The notes under the pieces were generated by a model that did no database searches, had not been told where the DNA came from, and saw only the letters and a list, made by a program, of their open reading frames with translations. DNA of 64,000 bases, from positions 55,819,853 through 55,883,852 of the forward strand of contig CM055899.1 of assembly GCA_029582155.1 (NCBI GenBank). Direction: 5' to 3'. The position numbers were made by a program, and so were the translations under genes. The stretch comes from Panopea generosa (Eukaryota; Mollusca; Bivalvia; Adapedonta; Hiatellidae). Positions 12,511 to 23,751 of the stretch are shown one piece after another (within the stretch, counting starts at the first letter, position 1; each line of letters opens with the position of its first letter).

Positions 12511-14320
12511 TGTTGCTTGTTTCGTCTGTTTCCTTTCTCTTGATACAGCGTTTCCTACCTCTACTCTCTTGTTCTCTCAAGGCTGGCTCGAGCTTCCATC
12601 CGGATGTTAACAAGTTGGTCCTAAAGTAATTTGGGAATGTTTGAGGGGGGACATAAAAATCGCCACTCTTTTATTGGATTTTTCACAGGCATTTGTATAG
12701 CTTTCGAAATTTGAGGCTTTCTCTACATTGTTATATAATGCACCAATCAGAATGTTTTTACATATTCCGGAATGCAGGTACTAAAATTGCTGCCCACACA
12801 ACCTAATTGTTTCCATGGAAATAAAACGATATATTTTAAAACGTTTACTGTTCACATGACGCTTGTGATTTAGTTATTTTGCTGTGTTAGAAAAGTATGC
12901 TCTGAATAAAAGCTTGCATATGTTTTAGACGGCATGTTGTTGTATTTCCATAAATTGTTTCCTATAAAAACCTAACTGCAGCTGTACAAATTACCAAATA
13001 GTTATTGCTCTTAATAAAGCGTATGCCAGCAATGTATGACTAAAATCCCTCTTATGCCTTGGACAATCATGTTATTCGGATGTTTTCATATGGTAGCCTT
13101 CCTGGTATTGATAGAGGGATTGTCTTGTGACGTCTTGTCTGCTGCATGTTGTATTATACTATCTTGTCTTTTGATTGTATGGTTGCATGTATTGTCATGT
13201 CTTGTCTATATTCCTTTTGTTTACTCCTTTCAAGTTTTGTCTAATATTAATTCCCTCAATTCGTTATTTCTCTTTACTCATGTCCTATGTAAATTAAAAT
13301 GATCCCCTCGTGCCGATAAGGAAAATAATCTACACGACGGTCGTGACGATAGTCTTGTCCTTGATATTTGGTCTGCCCATTCATTCTGGCCAACTCGCTC
13401 AGGAATTATTGGATTTAGGGTAGTTGTTTTGTTGCATTTATCGCGGGACGCGATTTAATCGACAAGAACATTCTGACTGTAAAGCACGCATTACAGAAGC
13501 AAAAAATAACATAGTCATGTTTCTGAACAAAAAGTTCATAAAATAACTTTATTTATATGATAGCATTTAGATAATCAATGTTATATATTTGATCCTAAAA
13601 TATCGGACTTATGGGTCAAGCCTCTTTAAAGGATACTACGTGTAGTTTATAAACAGTTATTTCACTATCACTGTAATATATAGATTATAGTTTTAATACA
13701 ACTTCATGCAAACATTAGCGCATACCAATTCATGTTTTATGTTAACTTGTCTTTTAATTAGAATTTCCTTTAAAATCAATGCAAAATCTGGTACATACCA
13801 GCGCATGCTTTAGGTATGGCTACAACAATATCAATACAATAATGATTGTTTATATCTTTTTAAAGACAGCCCAATAATATTTGGCTCCAATTAGATATAC
13901 AAATCTGAAAAAGCATTATCAGTTATCAATACACATTATATAAGAAGAAAACAAACGGAAACTAAGCGTAATCTTTACATTTGTCATTTCATATATTAAT
14001 CAATGTTCAATTTATATCCCTATGGACAATTGACCCTAGACATTAGCATACAGAATGCAGAACATTAACCCAGAACAACGCACATGAAGTTTAATAAACA
14101 TTTGAGTTTCACAATATTTATATTGTACTTAAAATTTAGCAATGGCAATCATATAAAATTTGTAAAATACGAAAATAGAATACACGACTTCGAAGTTACC
14201 TGGTCTTTAAGCCTTTGGGTCACTTGATTTAATATACTGAATACAGATGGCAATTTTATACCTTTCTCATTATAATTAAACGTTAGTTGACGTTGCTATA
14301 ATTGAAGTTGTCTTCCATAT
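12511..14320. other. Non-coding stretch
   Basis: No gene, SINE or LINE piece is recognised. The 13036-13302 region is a T-, G- and C-rich run of short TCTTGTC-like words that stays open in one frame and would give a hydrophobic peptide; it looks like simple sequence, not a gene. The palindrome copy at 13330-13352 may mark the right end of an element starting at 12008. Confidence 0.4.
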
Positions 14321-14510
14321 TCTGGAGCGCGTGGTCCAATAATAGAGCACCGAACCTTCAATCGGAAGGTCGTGTGTTCGATCTTCCGTCACGACTATGA
14401 TGGTGTCCGCATATGCTTAGTTACTGTATTGGTTCTACACAGGAAGACTTCGAGCGTGACTTGTATACGTTAAATTAACTTGTTTCACAATCGAAGTAAA
14501 ATAAATAAGT
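14321..14510 (+). mobile_element. tRNA-derived SINE, second copy
   Basis: Same family as the SINE at 1841-2036. The A-box-like region GCGTGGTCCAATAATAGAGC begins near 14329, a B-box-like TGTTCGATCTTCC lies at about 14376-14388, and the tail contains TTGGTTCTACACAGGAAGAC and TTCGAGCGTGACTTGTATA. The head is more decayed than in the first copy. It is followed by AT-rich DNA and ends in an A-rich run. Confidence 0.75.
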
Positions 14511-15289
14511 TTAAACTATTCTATTAATAAATACAAAGATACAAAGGACATATAGTAAATCCGTACTGTCACCAAGCATCGAAAATATGTTATATGAAAA
14601 GATTCTGGGGTAACAAACCAACTCGCACCTGGCAACGTATCAAATGTTTCCTCGATGTTCTAAGGCATGTCTTTAAATCTAATGAAGTTTGACTTATGAG
14701 TTAAAGCTAGTACTACAATTGACACGTTTCATGAACTAATTAATGTGTCACCTAAACATCAAATCTTCGGTGGTGACAGACAATGAGTTTCAGCGATTAT
14801 GCTACTTCAAGAAGTTATGTGAAGGAATTGCTCAGAGTAGTTCAAATGTAATGGTGTTGTATTCACATAGTCAATTATTAATTTTGATGATTGAACTACG
14901 AAATGTAAAGTTAATACCGGCTAAGCTCGTTTGTAAAATAACGACATGCATGTAAAAACAGAGTAAGACGCAAAATGCAAATTGGTGTGGTTGAGGCAGG
15001 GTATATTGTTAGAGAGAAATAACAATAAAACATAATGTAAAAGTGATTGAACTGATGATTTCTTATTGAAATGTATATCATTAAAAGTACGATAAAAATT
15101 AAATTTCAGAACTATAATGTCTTGTCGAAATGTTTACAAATATACGCTATACAATAAACCACTGTTCTCTATATACAGATTAAAATAATTAAACATATTA
15201 TGTTATTCTTTTTCATACAGGTGACCATATATATGCTTAATGGAAGACCCTTCTACAATTAGCCAGATATATTCCGAGACGGAATTGAG
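14511..15289. other. Non-coding stretch before the polymerase remnant
   Basis: AT-rich with no recognisable gene. A short open frame at 14743-14955 has no family likeness and no coding signature. Confidence 0.4.
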
Positions 15290-16137
15290 GATCTACATCC
15301 ATATATTGATTTTGATACCCAAAAAAGAAGTAAAGCAAAAACGCATTTGAAAAAGATATTTTTAAATTATTGAATAATTCTGTTTTTGGAAAGACGATGG
15401 AAAACTTAAGAAAAAGAATTAATTTAAAATTAACATCAGATGAAAAGGTATTAGTAAAAACATGCCACTAAACCAACCTTTATATCAGGAATCATGTTTA
15501 GCAATGATTTATTTGGAATTAATAGAATAAAAGATGAGTTGGTTCTTAACCGACCTTGTTATATTGGGATGACTATTTTAGAATTAAGTAATATTTAATG
15601 TATGATTTTCATTACAATAACATTTTAAAAAATTACAAAAAGGAAAGAGCAAAATTATTATTTACAGACACAGACAGTTCATGATATGAAATAAAAATAG
15701 AAGATATTTACAAAGATTTGGAAGAGGATAAAGATATTTTTGATAATAGCGATTACCCGAGAGACAGTCCGTTCCTTTTTGATAATAACAAAAAGGTTAT
15801 TGGGAAAACGAAAGATGAGGCTGCTGGGATTCCAATTGTTGACTTTGTTGGTTTAAGAAGTAAGATGTATTCGTATAAATTAGGAAGTAGAGATATTAAA
15901 GAATGTAAGGGGGTGACTATAGGTGTTATTAAAAAAAATATAACTCATAAGGATTATAAAGATACGTTATTTAATGAGAGTAAAACAATACATGTGATAA
16001 AAACAATAAAATCAGATAAACATCAAGTAAAAAGTTATGAAATAAATAAAATTAGTTTGTCGTGTTTCGATAATAAAATATATATTTTAGATGACTGGAT
16101 TAATACAATTCCATATGGTTATTATTCTAAGTAAGAG
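15290..16137 (+). pseudogene. Protein-primed family-B DNA polymerase fragment (Polinton/Maverick-like), broken
   Basis: The C-terminal half of a family-B DNA polymerase can be followed across frames. A segment near 15390 carries the [11 protein letters not shown] motif, a second near 15545 carries RPCYIGM, and TDTDS near 15668 is the palm motif C with both catalytic Asp residues. The last 138 codons, from 15718 to a stop at 16135-16137, are open and include the FVGLRSKMY motif of this family. At least two frameshifts and in-frame stops separate the pieces, and the exonuclease half is absent. The VFGKTMEN and GLR.KMY motifs are typical of Polinton/Maverick and adintovirus-type polymerases. No integrase, capsid or ATPase gene is seen nearby, so this is an isolated remnant of a virus-like transposon. 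Confidence 0.8.
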
Positions 16138-16161
16138 TTGAAATTGGGGTGACTTTTTATA

Positions 16162-16290
16162 GATTAATAGTAGTATAGTAAAGGTTTATTGCAGCAAACT
16201 TTTCCACGGGCGGGAATGATCAGCGAGCCTGGGTAATGGGCGGTGGGAAAAGTGTGCTGAAACCAACATTTACTATACTACTACTATATT
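16162..16290. mobile_element. Hairpin-forming inverted-repeat element next to the polymerase remnant
   Basis: Arms of about 44 bp (16163-16206 and 16242-16288) are inverted copies sharing TAGTAGTATAGTAAA at the outside and ACTTTTCCCAC-like sequence at the inside. Between them is a short G-rich segment with GGGCGGGAAT and GGGTAATGGGCGG. It starts 25 bases after the polymerase stop codon. It may be a foldback MITE or the end of the Polinton-like element. No target duplication could be fixed. Confidence 0.6.
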
Positions 16291-17859
16291 ATTGTGAACG
16301 GGTTTGCAAATTACTAAGTTTATTTCAATGAAAACCCGAGACATAGGTGCAAAGTAATTAGCATAACATAAACCATGTTTTCACTCATTGTTGATTGGTG
16401 TACGCCCTTTATTGTGTTGCTGGTTTATGGCCTCATATTCATGTATAAATTATCATTCAGATATTTTACTTGTTAAGCCTGACACATTCTCCATGATAAA
16501 TGACATATGCCAATTTTTCATTTATATTCGTCTCTTACCGCCGACTCATGTTGGGAATATTATTAGATATAATCATTTCCGGAGATTGGTGTGTTTGAGT
16601 ACTTGTTTGCCTTCCAGGATTCCAGGAATGTTTTGTTTAACTTATCGTCTGTTATATCTCGATGGCATAAACTATCCAAACAAACAAAATAAATCCACTG
16701 GGTAACCGTTTGCAAATATGCTTTTGAAGGATCAAACGTCAAAGTTGATATTCTAAAATGAAACGTGCACATTCTATAAATAATGAAATTATAATCATGA
16801 AATACATCATATAATAGTCGAGGTCATCCAGATGCAAACTCCCTTTTCTGCGGTGTTGGTTAGTATAACTGTCTTACTGCAGTGCAATAGAACAATTGAC
16901 GAACAACTAAAGACCTTAATATTTATCTGAATTAATTTGTTTATTTCGTCAACACTTTACGCTTCGACCATACAACCACAATGATTGCTTTTGATAAGAC
17001 TGCTTATAGCACGACTGCTAAATGTAATACTACGACTTCTAGTAATACGACTGTTAACCAGAGGGGGCGGGAAGATAAATATGATAGATAGGCATTTTTA
17101 GTGCTATATGGGAACATCTTGAGTATGATGCTTATTTGTGATTCAATTATATTGTTTAGATATGTGTACAGAGAGTATTAGTGTCTTATTTTAAGGATCC
17201 TGAGTACTAATATTAGTAAACAAGAAAACAAACAACGTTGTAGTAGTATTGTATGCATTCTATACTGTAACACTAGTATTCGTTTTTGTGATTGACTGAT
17301 GCATTACTAAATTAATGCATTAATGTTTTTGCAACTACTAGCAATATTATTTTTGGTCGACCTATTTTAAGATTAAAATGCAAAATTCGAAAACAACATA
17401 TGTATATTTATGTGTTCATAAGATGGTTTATACAGGTAGAAAAAGGAAGTTGGGTGTATCAATTAAACATGTTTAATCTCCTCATGTTATGGTGGTTCTG
17501 CTACTGACCGTTTCAAGTGATGACTTCTTTTCTCACTGTTTCTGTATGTACGTATTTTACAAATGATTATTCTTTGTACTAATTATGTTTATATGCTGCT
17601 GTGATGGAAATTGCTTGTGAATGTTACGTTTCGCGTGAGGCATATTTACTCTTATTTATGAACGGTCAACACCGAGTCGTTTCCAATGTTAATATCTAAG
17701 TACCAATGCAACACATATGCTATTCTGATACACATACACATACATACAGACAATTGAGTTGTATAAGATTCTCATATGTATATCGATAAATACTTTACAC
17801 AATATTACTAAACGGTTTTGATGTTCATTACCAACACCTACATTAATTTTAAAATGATG
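16291..17859. other. Non-coding stretch
   Basis: No convincing gene, RNA or mobile element. Open frames at 16388-16705 and on the minus strand at 16563-16772 overlap each other and show no family features. Confidence 0.4.
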
Positions 17860-17935
17860 TGGTAGTGCAGTTGTTATGGTGTTGGCCACTCATGCCAGAT
17901 ATTGCAGGTTCAATCCAAGGCTCGGACCGATAGTC
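17860..17935 (+). mobile_element. tRNA-like SINE head, degenerate
   Basis: GTGGTAGTGCAG resembles an A-box region and GGTTCAATCC at about 17909 matches a B-box, with tRNA-like spacing. The segment TTGGCCACTCATGCCAGA recurs with changes at 18058-18076, in front of another B-box-like sequence. No tail is recognised. Confidence 0.45.
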
Positions 17936-18039
17936 TCTCAAACGCTATTCTCAGTAGTGATTCTATCCTGGAAACGGCATCGTTGTATGCCCTGAAATAT
18001 ACATAATCTTAAAAGTAAAACAAAAAACAGGGTGGAAGT

Positions 18040-18115
18040 GTATTGGACAGAGAATAGTTGGCCAATCACGCCAGACGTTTCGGATTCGATCCGCATCTCG
18101 ACACCATTTATTTTA
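18040..18115 (+). mobile_element. Second tRNA-like SINE head, degenerate
   Basis: TTGGCCAATCACGCCAGACG followed by a GGATTCGATCC-like B-box parallels the copy at 17860-17935 about 175 bp upstream. The two are probably decayed copies of one family in direct orientation. The A-box half is poor. Confidence 0.4.
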
Positions 18116-20074
18116 AAAAAAACACTCAGTACGTGTTCTACTTGTTCCATACACACAAGCAAAACTTCTTATTTGTGTGTTCACTACGACAATATGTTCT
18201 TAAATGACCATGCGAGACTCTATTTTGATTGCAGGCAAAGTGATGACCGCTTTTGTTCGGTTAAAGCTTTTAGGCATGGTAATATCTACATTACAACTAC
18301 ATTTACCTACACATTAATGAAGCATTACATATGTGTCTTCATGAACATTAAAAGGGCTCAAGGTTAAAGTCGGATAAGCAGAGTTATCGTTCTTTTATAC
18401 AAACAAAATATATTAAGAGTGTTCTTCTCTGCAAACTCATATATCAGTTTCTACATGTTATGTGTCAATGAATATTCAAATATGTGTCTTCAAAACCATT
18501 TAAAGGGGAGAGGAAGGGTATTCATCCTAGAAGACATCGTGATCTCTTATAAGTAAGTGTAACAACAACTTACGTGATGTACTTTCAAATGGAAATACTC
18601 CCGACATACACCATGCAGCAACAGACCATACGTTTGCTGAATGGTTAAGTACCCGCCCAAGCTTGGGAGAATTAAATATGTTTTTTTTTTAATTCTAAGA
18701 TAGTGCATACTATGCTAGTGCTTATCAAGCATTACATTACAGATCACACAACATCGGTACCACGCCTTTTCGCATTTATGTTATCATTAATTTCAAAACT
18801 TTAGCGTCGTCATGGTTGGGACAAAGGCTAGTTGTCGTTTTTTAGTGTGCGTATTAAATACTGCTGTTTTGACTTGATTAACGTGACCAAATAATTTATC
18901 CGAAGGGTATTTTCCTTCCGATAGATTACATATATTTATCTTAGCTTGATTGATTTTGGAGTGAAATACATGTGTATACTGCTACCTCCGTACGTCTTTA
19001 GGAGCGTTTTGTTCACATTATCCTGCTTTCAGATACGACGAAACTGAGGAGGGTGCGTTTCATATACATTGAAAACTGTTTTAACCTCTCCAGAGATGGT
19101 TTTGTCATGTTCTATTCAAAGGCGATACAATTCCAATTATAAGAAGTTACAACAGAATATTTGAATACAGAAGTTGCTTATTGGTACGTTGAGTTGTTGT
19201 TGAAACGTTGTTGCCGACACAACACGAAAACTTGACATTTGTCATTTTGGCGGGTTACCAACCGGACAGAACGACACTACGCCGAGGCAACGAAGTGATG
19301 GACGTGAGTGTGGCGAGTTTCTTTTTAAATATGATATGTTTTGTAAACAAGTCTTAATGTCACAAGTAGAGCATACGTGACCATACAAATAAAATTAGGC
19401 CTCAAATGCACTAAAATACATACATCTGTTAAAATCCAAATATAAGTCAATGCTTAACACCAGTTATGTCTTATTGCACTGTATGCAACTCAAACCAATC
19501 CGAAAAAGTTCGATTCAAATTACATACAAGTAGGACATGCTTTAGTGCAATAATTCTGCTACCGTCGCTAAAAAGGGGACGCAAAATCAGCTCTATATAT
19601 ATATTAAAGCTAGAGCTTTGTTATTTTCGTGTTTACTGTAAATGTTGTTATGGTTCAGTGACATTTCTCTCTATCTATCGGTTTTCGTTCTAACTCAGTT
19701 GTACTTGATACGGTTTTCGGGGGAAATGATCAGTCTAGTTTTTGTTGTTAAATGGTATTTAACGATAGGAAATCAGTTTTATGAGTTAATTTTTTATGTA
19801 TAACTAATGAAGTTACGATACATTACAGGTTAAGTACAGGTAAATTGATAAAAGTGACAAAGGGAACTGTTAAAAAATTTATGGCATTCGGTTATATATG
19901 TGTGCACTGCCGCTTTAAATGCGAAACACAAAATAAAATATTGTAGTATGCATGTCAACAACATACAGAACATACCCTTCAAGACAAAGAGCTAAATTTA
20001 AGTGGTGAAACGTGCAAATTTGGTTATACGAAATTGCCATTTTCATAATTAATACCACTTGATTTAAAAAAAAG
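18116..20074. other. Mostly non-coding stretch with one CpG-richer patch
   Basis: No gene is supported. Around 19245-19320 the sequence is less AT-rich and has several CG dinucleotides, ending in ATGGAC followed by GTGAGT, which could be a start codon next to a splice donor. At 19466 a frame starts MSYCTVCNSNQSEK, with a C-x2-C pair as in some zinc modules, but it continues without further zinc ligands in register. Confidence 0.35.
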
Positions 20075-20254
20075 ATGAACGTTATTGTACAGTGGGAATA
20101 CGATTTACCCGAAGAACGAATACGAACAGCTACTCCTGATAAAGGAAATGACTATATCGATATGATCAAACAAATATGCGTTCCGGTGACAAACTCCGCT
20201 CTCTGTCATTATCTAAAATTACTTCACGCTAAATCTCAGATAAGTTTTAAATAG
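20075..20254 (+). CDS. Small ORF of unknown function (59 aa)
   Basis: A 59-codon frame from ATG at 20075 to TAG at 20252. The peptide has mixed composition (for example EYDLPEERIRTATPDKGNDY, then IDMIKQICVPVTN) and is less biased than random AT-rich readings nearby. No family is recognised. It could be a short exon, a fragment of a mobile element, or chance. A good ribosome or splice context is not evident. Confidence 0.25.
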   Translation: MNVIVQWEYDLPEERIRTATPDKGNDYIDMIKQICVPVTNSALCHYLKLLHAKSQISFK

Positions 20255-20559
20255 ACAACTCTTCTGATATAGTTCTGATCCATAAAGAAATTTAGTACTT
20301 ATATTAGCTACAATTTGAAAATATATGTTATGTTTTGAGTTGATATATCATAGAGAATTCACAATTATTTTTTTAATTTCATACTTTTACAGTTAAAACA
20401 TGAAATGGTATTTTTTTGTTTTCAATAGTAAATTTATAAAAAAAGAATAGATGTCCAAGTGCTGCAACGTCGATCCCACCAGTATAAATATGCTATTGAA
20501 CGTTGATTATGTAGAACTGAACATTTTAGGCACATTATTTTTGAATATGACAATGATTT

Positions 20560-20830
20560 ACAAGATAAAAAGTGGACACACAATTTTGTATCTATTTCTG
20601 GTCTAAAATCAAGTGTGACCTTAACCTCTGAGCAACAGAACTGGGTCTTTGGTGCGACACATTGTTTGATTATGATGAACAATAATTTTGTGACATGATA
20701 TTTCTAAATCGGTTAAATGGTTACATGATATGGAGCAGACACGAAACTATGTACATGTTTCTGACCTTAAACCACTGTGTGACCTTGACATTTTAGATAT
20801 AGACATTCGTAAGTCTTAAGATTTCCGTTC
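20560..20830. repeat. Dispersed mollusc-type repeat with GTGACCTT motifs
   Basis: The segment contains AAGTGTGACCTTAACCTCTG, GGGTCTTTGGTGCGACACAT, a degenerate GATGAACAATAATTTTGTGAC, GACACGAAACTATGTACATG and CTGTGTGACCTTGACATTTT. This order of motifs matches, to my recollection, a very common unclassified dispersed repeat of bivalve genomes. The class (DNA element or satellite-like) is not known to me. Confidence 0.55.
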
Positions 20831-21750
20831 GAAACAGATGTAGCACATACATGTAGGAACGTTTTATCTACGCAGTTTTATTTCAAATTTTAAAAAGGAT
20901 ACTACATGTATTTACACGTTTTACGAAAGTTCCAAAAATTACATAAGCGTAAGCCCATCATTGGTTTTTGTTCTTTATTTTATAGTAAAATTAATAATAA
21001 AAGTTTGAAGGCTTGTCATACATATAGAGACCCAAATGAAAGAGATAACATTTTATTGTTTGTCAACTTCTGCATAACTTATTATGATGCAAAAGTAGTG
21101 ATTATTTGTCATATAAGAGCTTTTTTCTTATCAGAGTGTACACTGTTGACAAAGTGAAAGAAGACAATACCCAATACCCTAATTTCTAAGCCTCATATTT
21201 TTTTTTAGATTCTCAATTCAAAAATGACAATGCATTTGAAATGTTCAAAATACATGTACACCAATAATGTCATTTAAATGAAAAATGAGCATTAAATTTT
21301 ACACCTAGATGTTCTAGGGTCTGGATCTGACGTGCGAAACTTCGTCTCAATAGATTGAACGTTAATGCTACCTGATGAATATATGATATTTAAGTATTAA
21401 ATGGACATTATCGATATAAATCAAAAGTTCTAGACACAGTTATTAACTATCCTGGGAAGACAAGGCGCCACGTAAACTAATTTTACATTACTATTAGTTA
21501 ACACTCAAAGTTTTAATTATGATATAGTTCACTTCAGATTGATTCAAAGCGTGGCCATAGTCGATAGCTCATGCCGGGTATGAGGCGATCCCGATTATAA
21601 AGAAACTTAAGTCTTCAAACAGGTTGATGTATTATTTGAAATAAGAAATGCACTGAATGATGAATTCGGTTGCTTGATATATTTATTGATTACGTGTCGT
21701 TTATTATACAGACACTAACACATAATTAAATTATGTCGATTTAATTTTAG

Positions 21751-22045
21751 ACCGCAGCGTGGTCTAGTGGTAGAGCGTCCGCCTCGCATGAGGAAGGTCG
21801 TGGTTTTGATCACCGGCTGGGTCATACCAAAGACTTTAAAAATGGTACTAGAAGCTTCCTCGCTTGACGCCGCTCAGCATTTAGAGGAGAGTTCTAGATC
21901 TGGTCAGCTCTGTGTCAGTATAATGTGACTGAGTGGGGCATCATACCATGTGTCTGCGGCATGATACTTCAGTGTAACAGCGCTAAGAATACTGCCTCAA
22001 GTAGACACTGTCGCGATATGACTGAAAAAATCATTATTGAAGCAA
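21751..22045 (+). mobile_element. SINE with tRNA-like head and V-SINE-like tail
   Basis: A well-preserved tRNA-like head: A-box GTGGTCTAGTGGTAGAGCG at about 21760 and a B-box-like GTGGTTTTGATCACC at about 21810. The body contains CTAGAAGCTTCCTCGCTTG, CAGTATAATGTGACTGAGTG, TGTCTGCGGCATGATACTTC and AAGTAGACACTGTCGCGATA. This order fits the V-SINE type elements described from bivalves (the RUDI group), a family call I make from memory. It is a different family from the SINEs at 1841 and 14321. Confidence 0.8.
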
Positions 22046-22604
22046 GAAATTCCACCCATTATTAACCATTTTGACTATATTTTGAACACAATTACATAGG
22101 ACTCTATTTAGCACAAGAACCATGCTACTGTTACAAAAGGAGGGCAACAGTGTAGTAAGACGATATTAGTCTATTATGCTTTGAACCATTGGAGGGACAT
22201 GTTTACATAGTACTTGTAATATATTACTGATTTAGTGTTTATTTTTTAAACGTTATACAGCTTGAAGTAGATATACGGATAGTCAGTCTAAAATACGACA
22301 ATATTTATAATCAAATTTATTAAATTAATCTTCATTTTTAACACTTCTGGACATAAACAGATATATGGAAACATCAGTTTCTAAGCAAATGCTTCCTCTT
22401 TCTGAAACCTTGTATTGAAATAATGCGGGGCAATGTAAAGTAAAATGTACCGTTACAAATTTTTAACGCCATTTTCATCATATTTTAGATAACAAATTGC
22501 ATATCCAGCTTAAGTGTAAGAAGATCTCTGAATGAATCTGAGTACAACCACTGTCTTTTCGCAAGTAACTGGCAAACTTTCTCACATAAAGTTTATAGAA
22601 GATA
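22046..22604. other. Non-coding stretch between SINE pieces
   Basis: AT-rich and without a recognisable gene or repeat. Confidence 0.4.
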
Positions 22605-22690
22605 ACAGGACTCGAACCTACGACCTTAACGACGATAGTTAAGAGATATTTAGACGGCGCATTATACCATTCTGCATCGAAGGACCCCAT
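22605..22690 (-). mobile_element. tRNA-like SINE head on the minus strand
   Basis: On the minus strand, TGGTATAATGCG (complement of about 22658-22671) serves as an A-box and GGTTCGAGTCC (complement of about 22608-22619) is a perfect B-box. The stems of a true tRNA are not kept and there is no matching tail, so it is a SINE head or tRNA pseudogene. Confidence 0.5.
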
Positions 22691-23751
22691 TACAAATTAA
22701 CAAAAAAAAAATATGCAAATAGTACAGAGAAAGGTAAGAGATGTGAAAATATGAAACTAAATTATAATAATGTAATATACATTATGTAGAATTATAATAG
22801 TTGTAGTTACAACTTAAGAACGAGAAAACACTTTTTAGTATTATTATAACACGGGGAAATAGCACAGTCTAACTTATAAAATGAATATAGACGCTGTTAC
22901 AGTAAAAATAACATAATGATAGCTAATGGGACATAAGTACGAGGTGTAACCAATGCATTTTAACTTTATATAAGCTGCATGATGAAATATACCCTGTAGA
23001 TATGCATACTCTTGCATATGTAATTGCGTGTCATATAATGGTTAAATTCCTATAGTCTATAACAAACACTATTATTATACACATATAATATCAAATAATA
23101 GTATACAATAATTTCGTTCAGTACTATACCGCAAATGGAAAAAAACACAAATTCGTATTTTTAAAGACTTTTCATTCATATTCAGAAATCGAGCGTGACA
23201 TCACCACCATTTTGTGTAAATAGTTATTGTTTAATATGAAGCCTCAGACACTAATATCTAGAGATGAATATGTCTAACTGATAATATTTATTGATGTAAG
23301 GATTGAATAAATGTACGAGCATAAAAACAAATCACGTTCAACATCGCCGTATGTCTCATTTTGTATATACTACCGCAAACTCAAACTATTTGTTCACATG
23401 TTATAAAGTTGTGGTTACTTTAAATATGTTTGGAATGATTAGGCGTTTTCTCATATATGCATGCATGCATCATTTGTGCTCTATCAGACATCTATACAGT
23501 ATTCGTCATTATTGATATACTACTATGCGTATCATTGGCATTCGTCTCTCAAAATTGATTCAAGTGGGAATGTCAACAGTTACTTATAGAGATGGGTGAG
23601 CTCGAGTATTGTTTAACCTTCCAGGATCCCTGGGAAAAGTGGTTAGATGATTATAACTGTTTGTCTGTTAGGTATATATGGCATAATACCGACGCTAAAT
23701 ATTCAAAACAATAGCGCATTACCGTCGAATAGACAATAGCTTTAATGTCAA
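22691..23751. other. Non-coding stretch before the 68-bp satellite
   Basis: AT-rich, with no supported gene or mobile element. Confidence 0.4.

Noticed and set aside
13036-13302. 88-codon hydrophobic open frame that could be a membrane protein
   Set aside because: It is made of repeated TCTTGTC-like words and T-rich sequence, and overlaps no other coding sign.
19466-19693. Possible THAP-type zinc finger (MSYCTVCNSNQSEK...)
   Set aside because: Only the first Cys pair fits; the downstream Cys/His and the conserved Trp and Pro positions are missing.
21551-21600. tRNA-like stretch GCGTGGCCATAGTCGATAGC with CGATCCC nearby
   Set aside because: No acceptable B-box and no foldable stems; not enough even for a SINE head.
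1855-22690. True tRNA genes at the A-box/B-box matches
   Set aside because: None keeps the stems of a cloverleaf; they have SINE tails or are decayed and recur as families.
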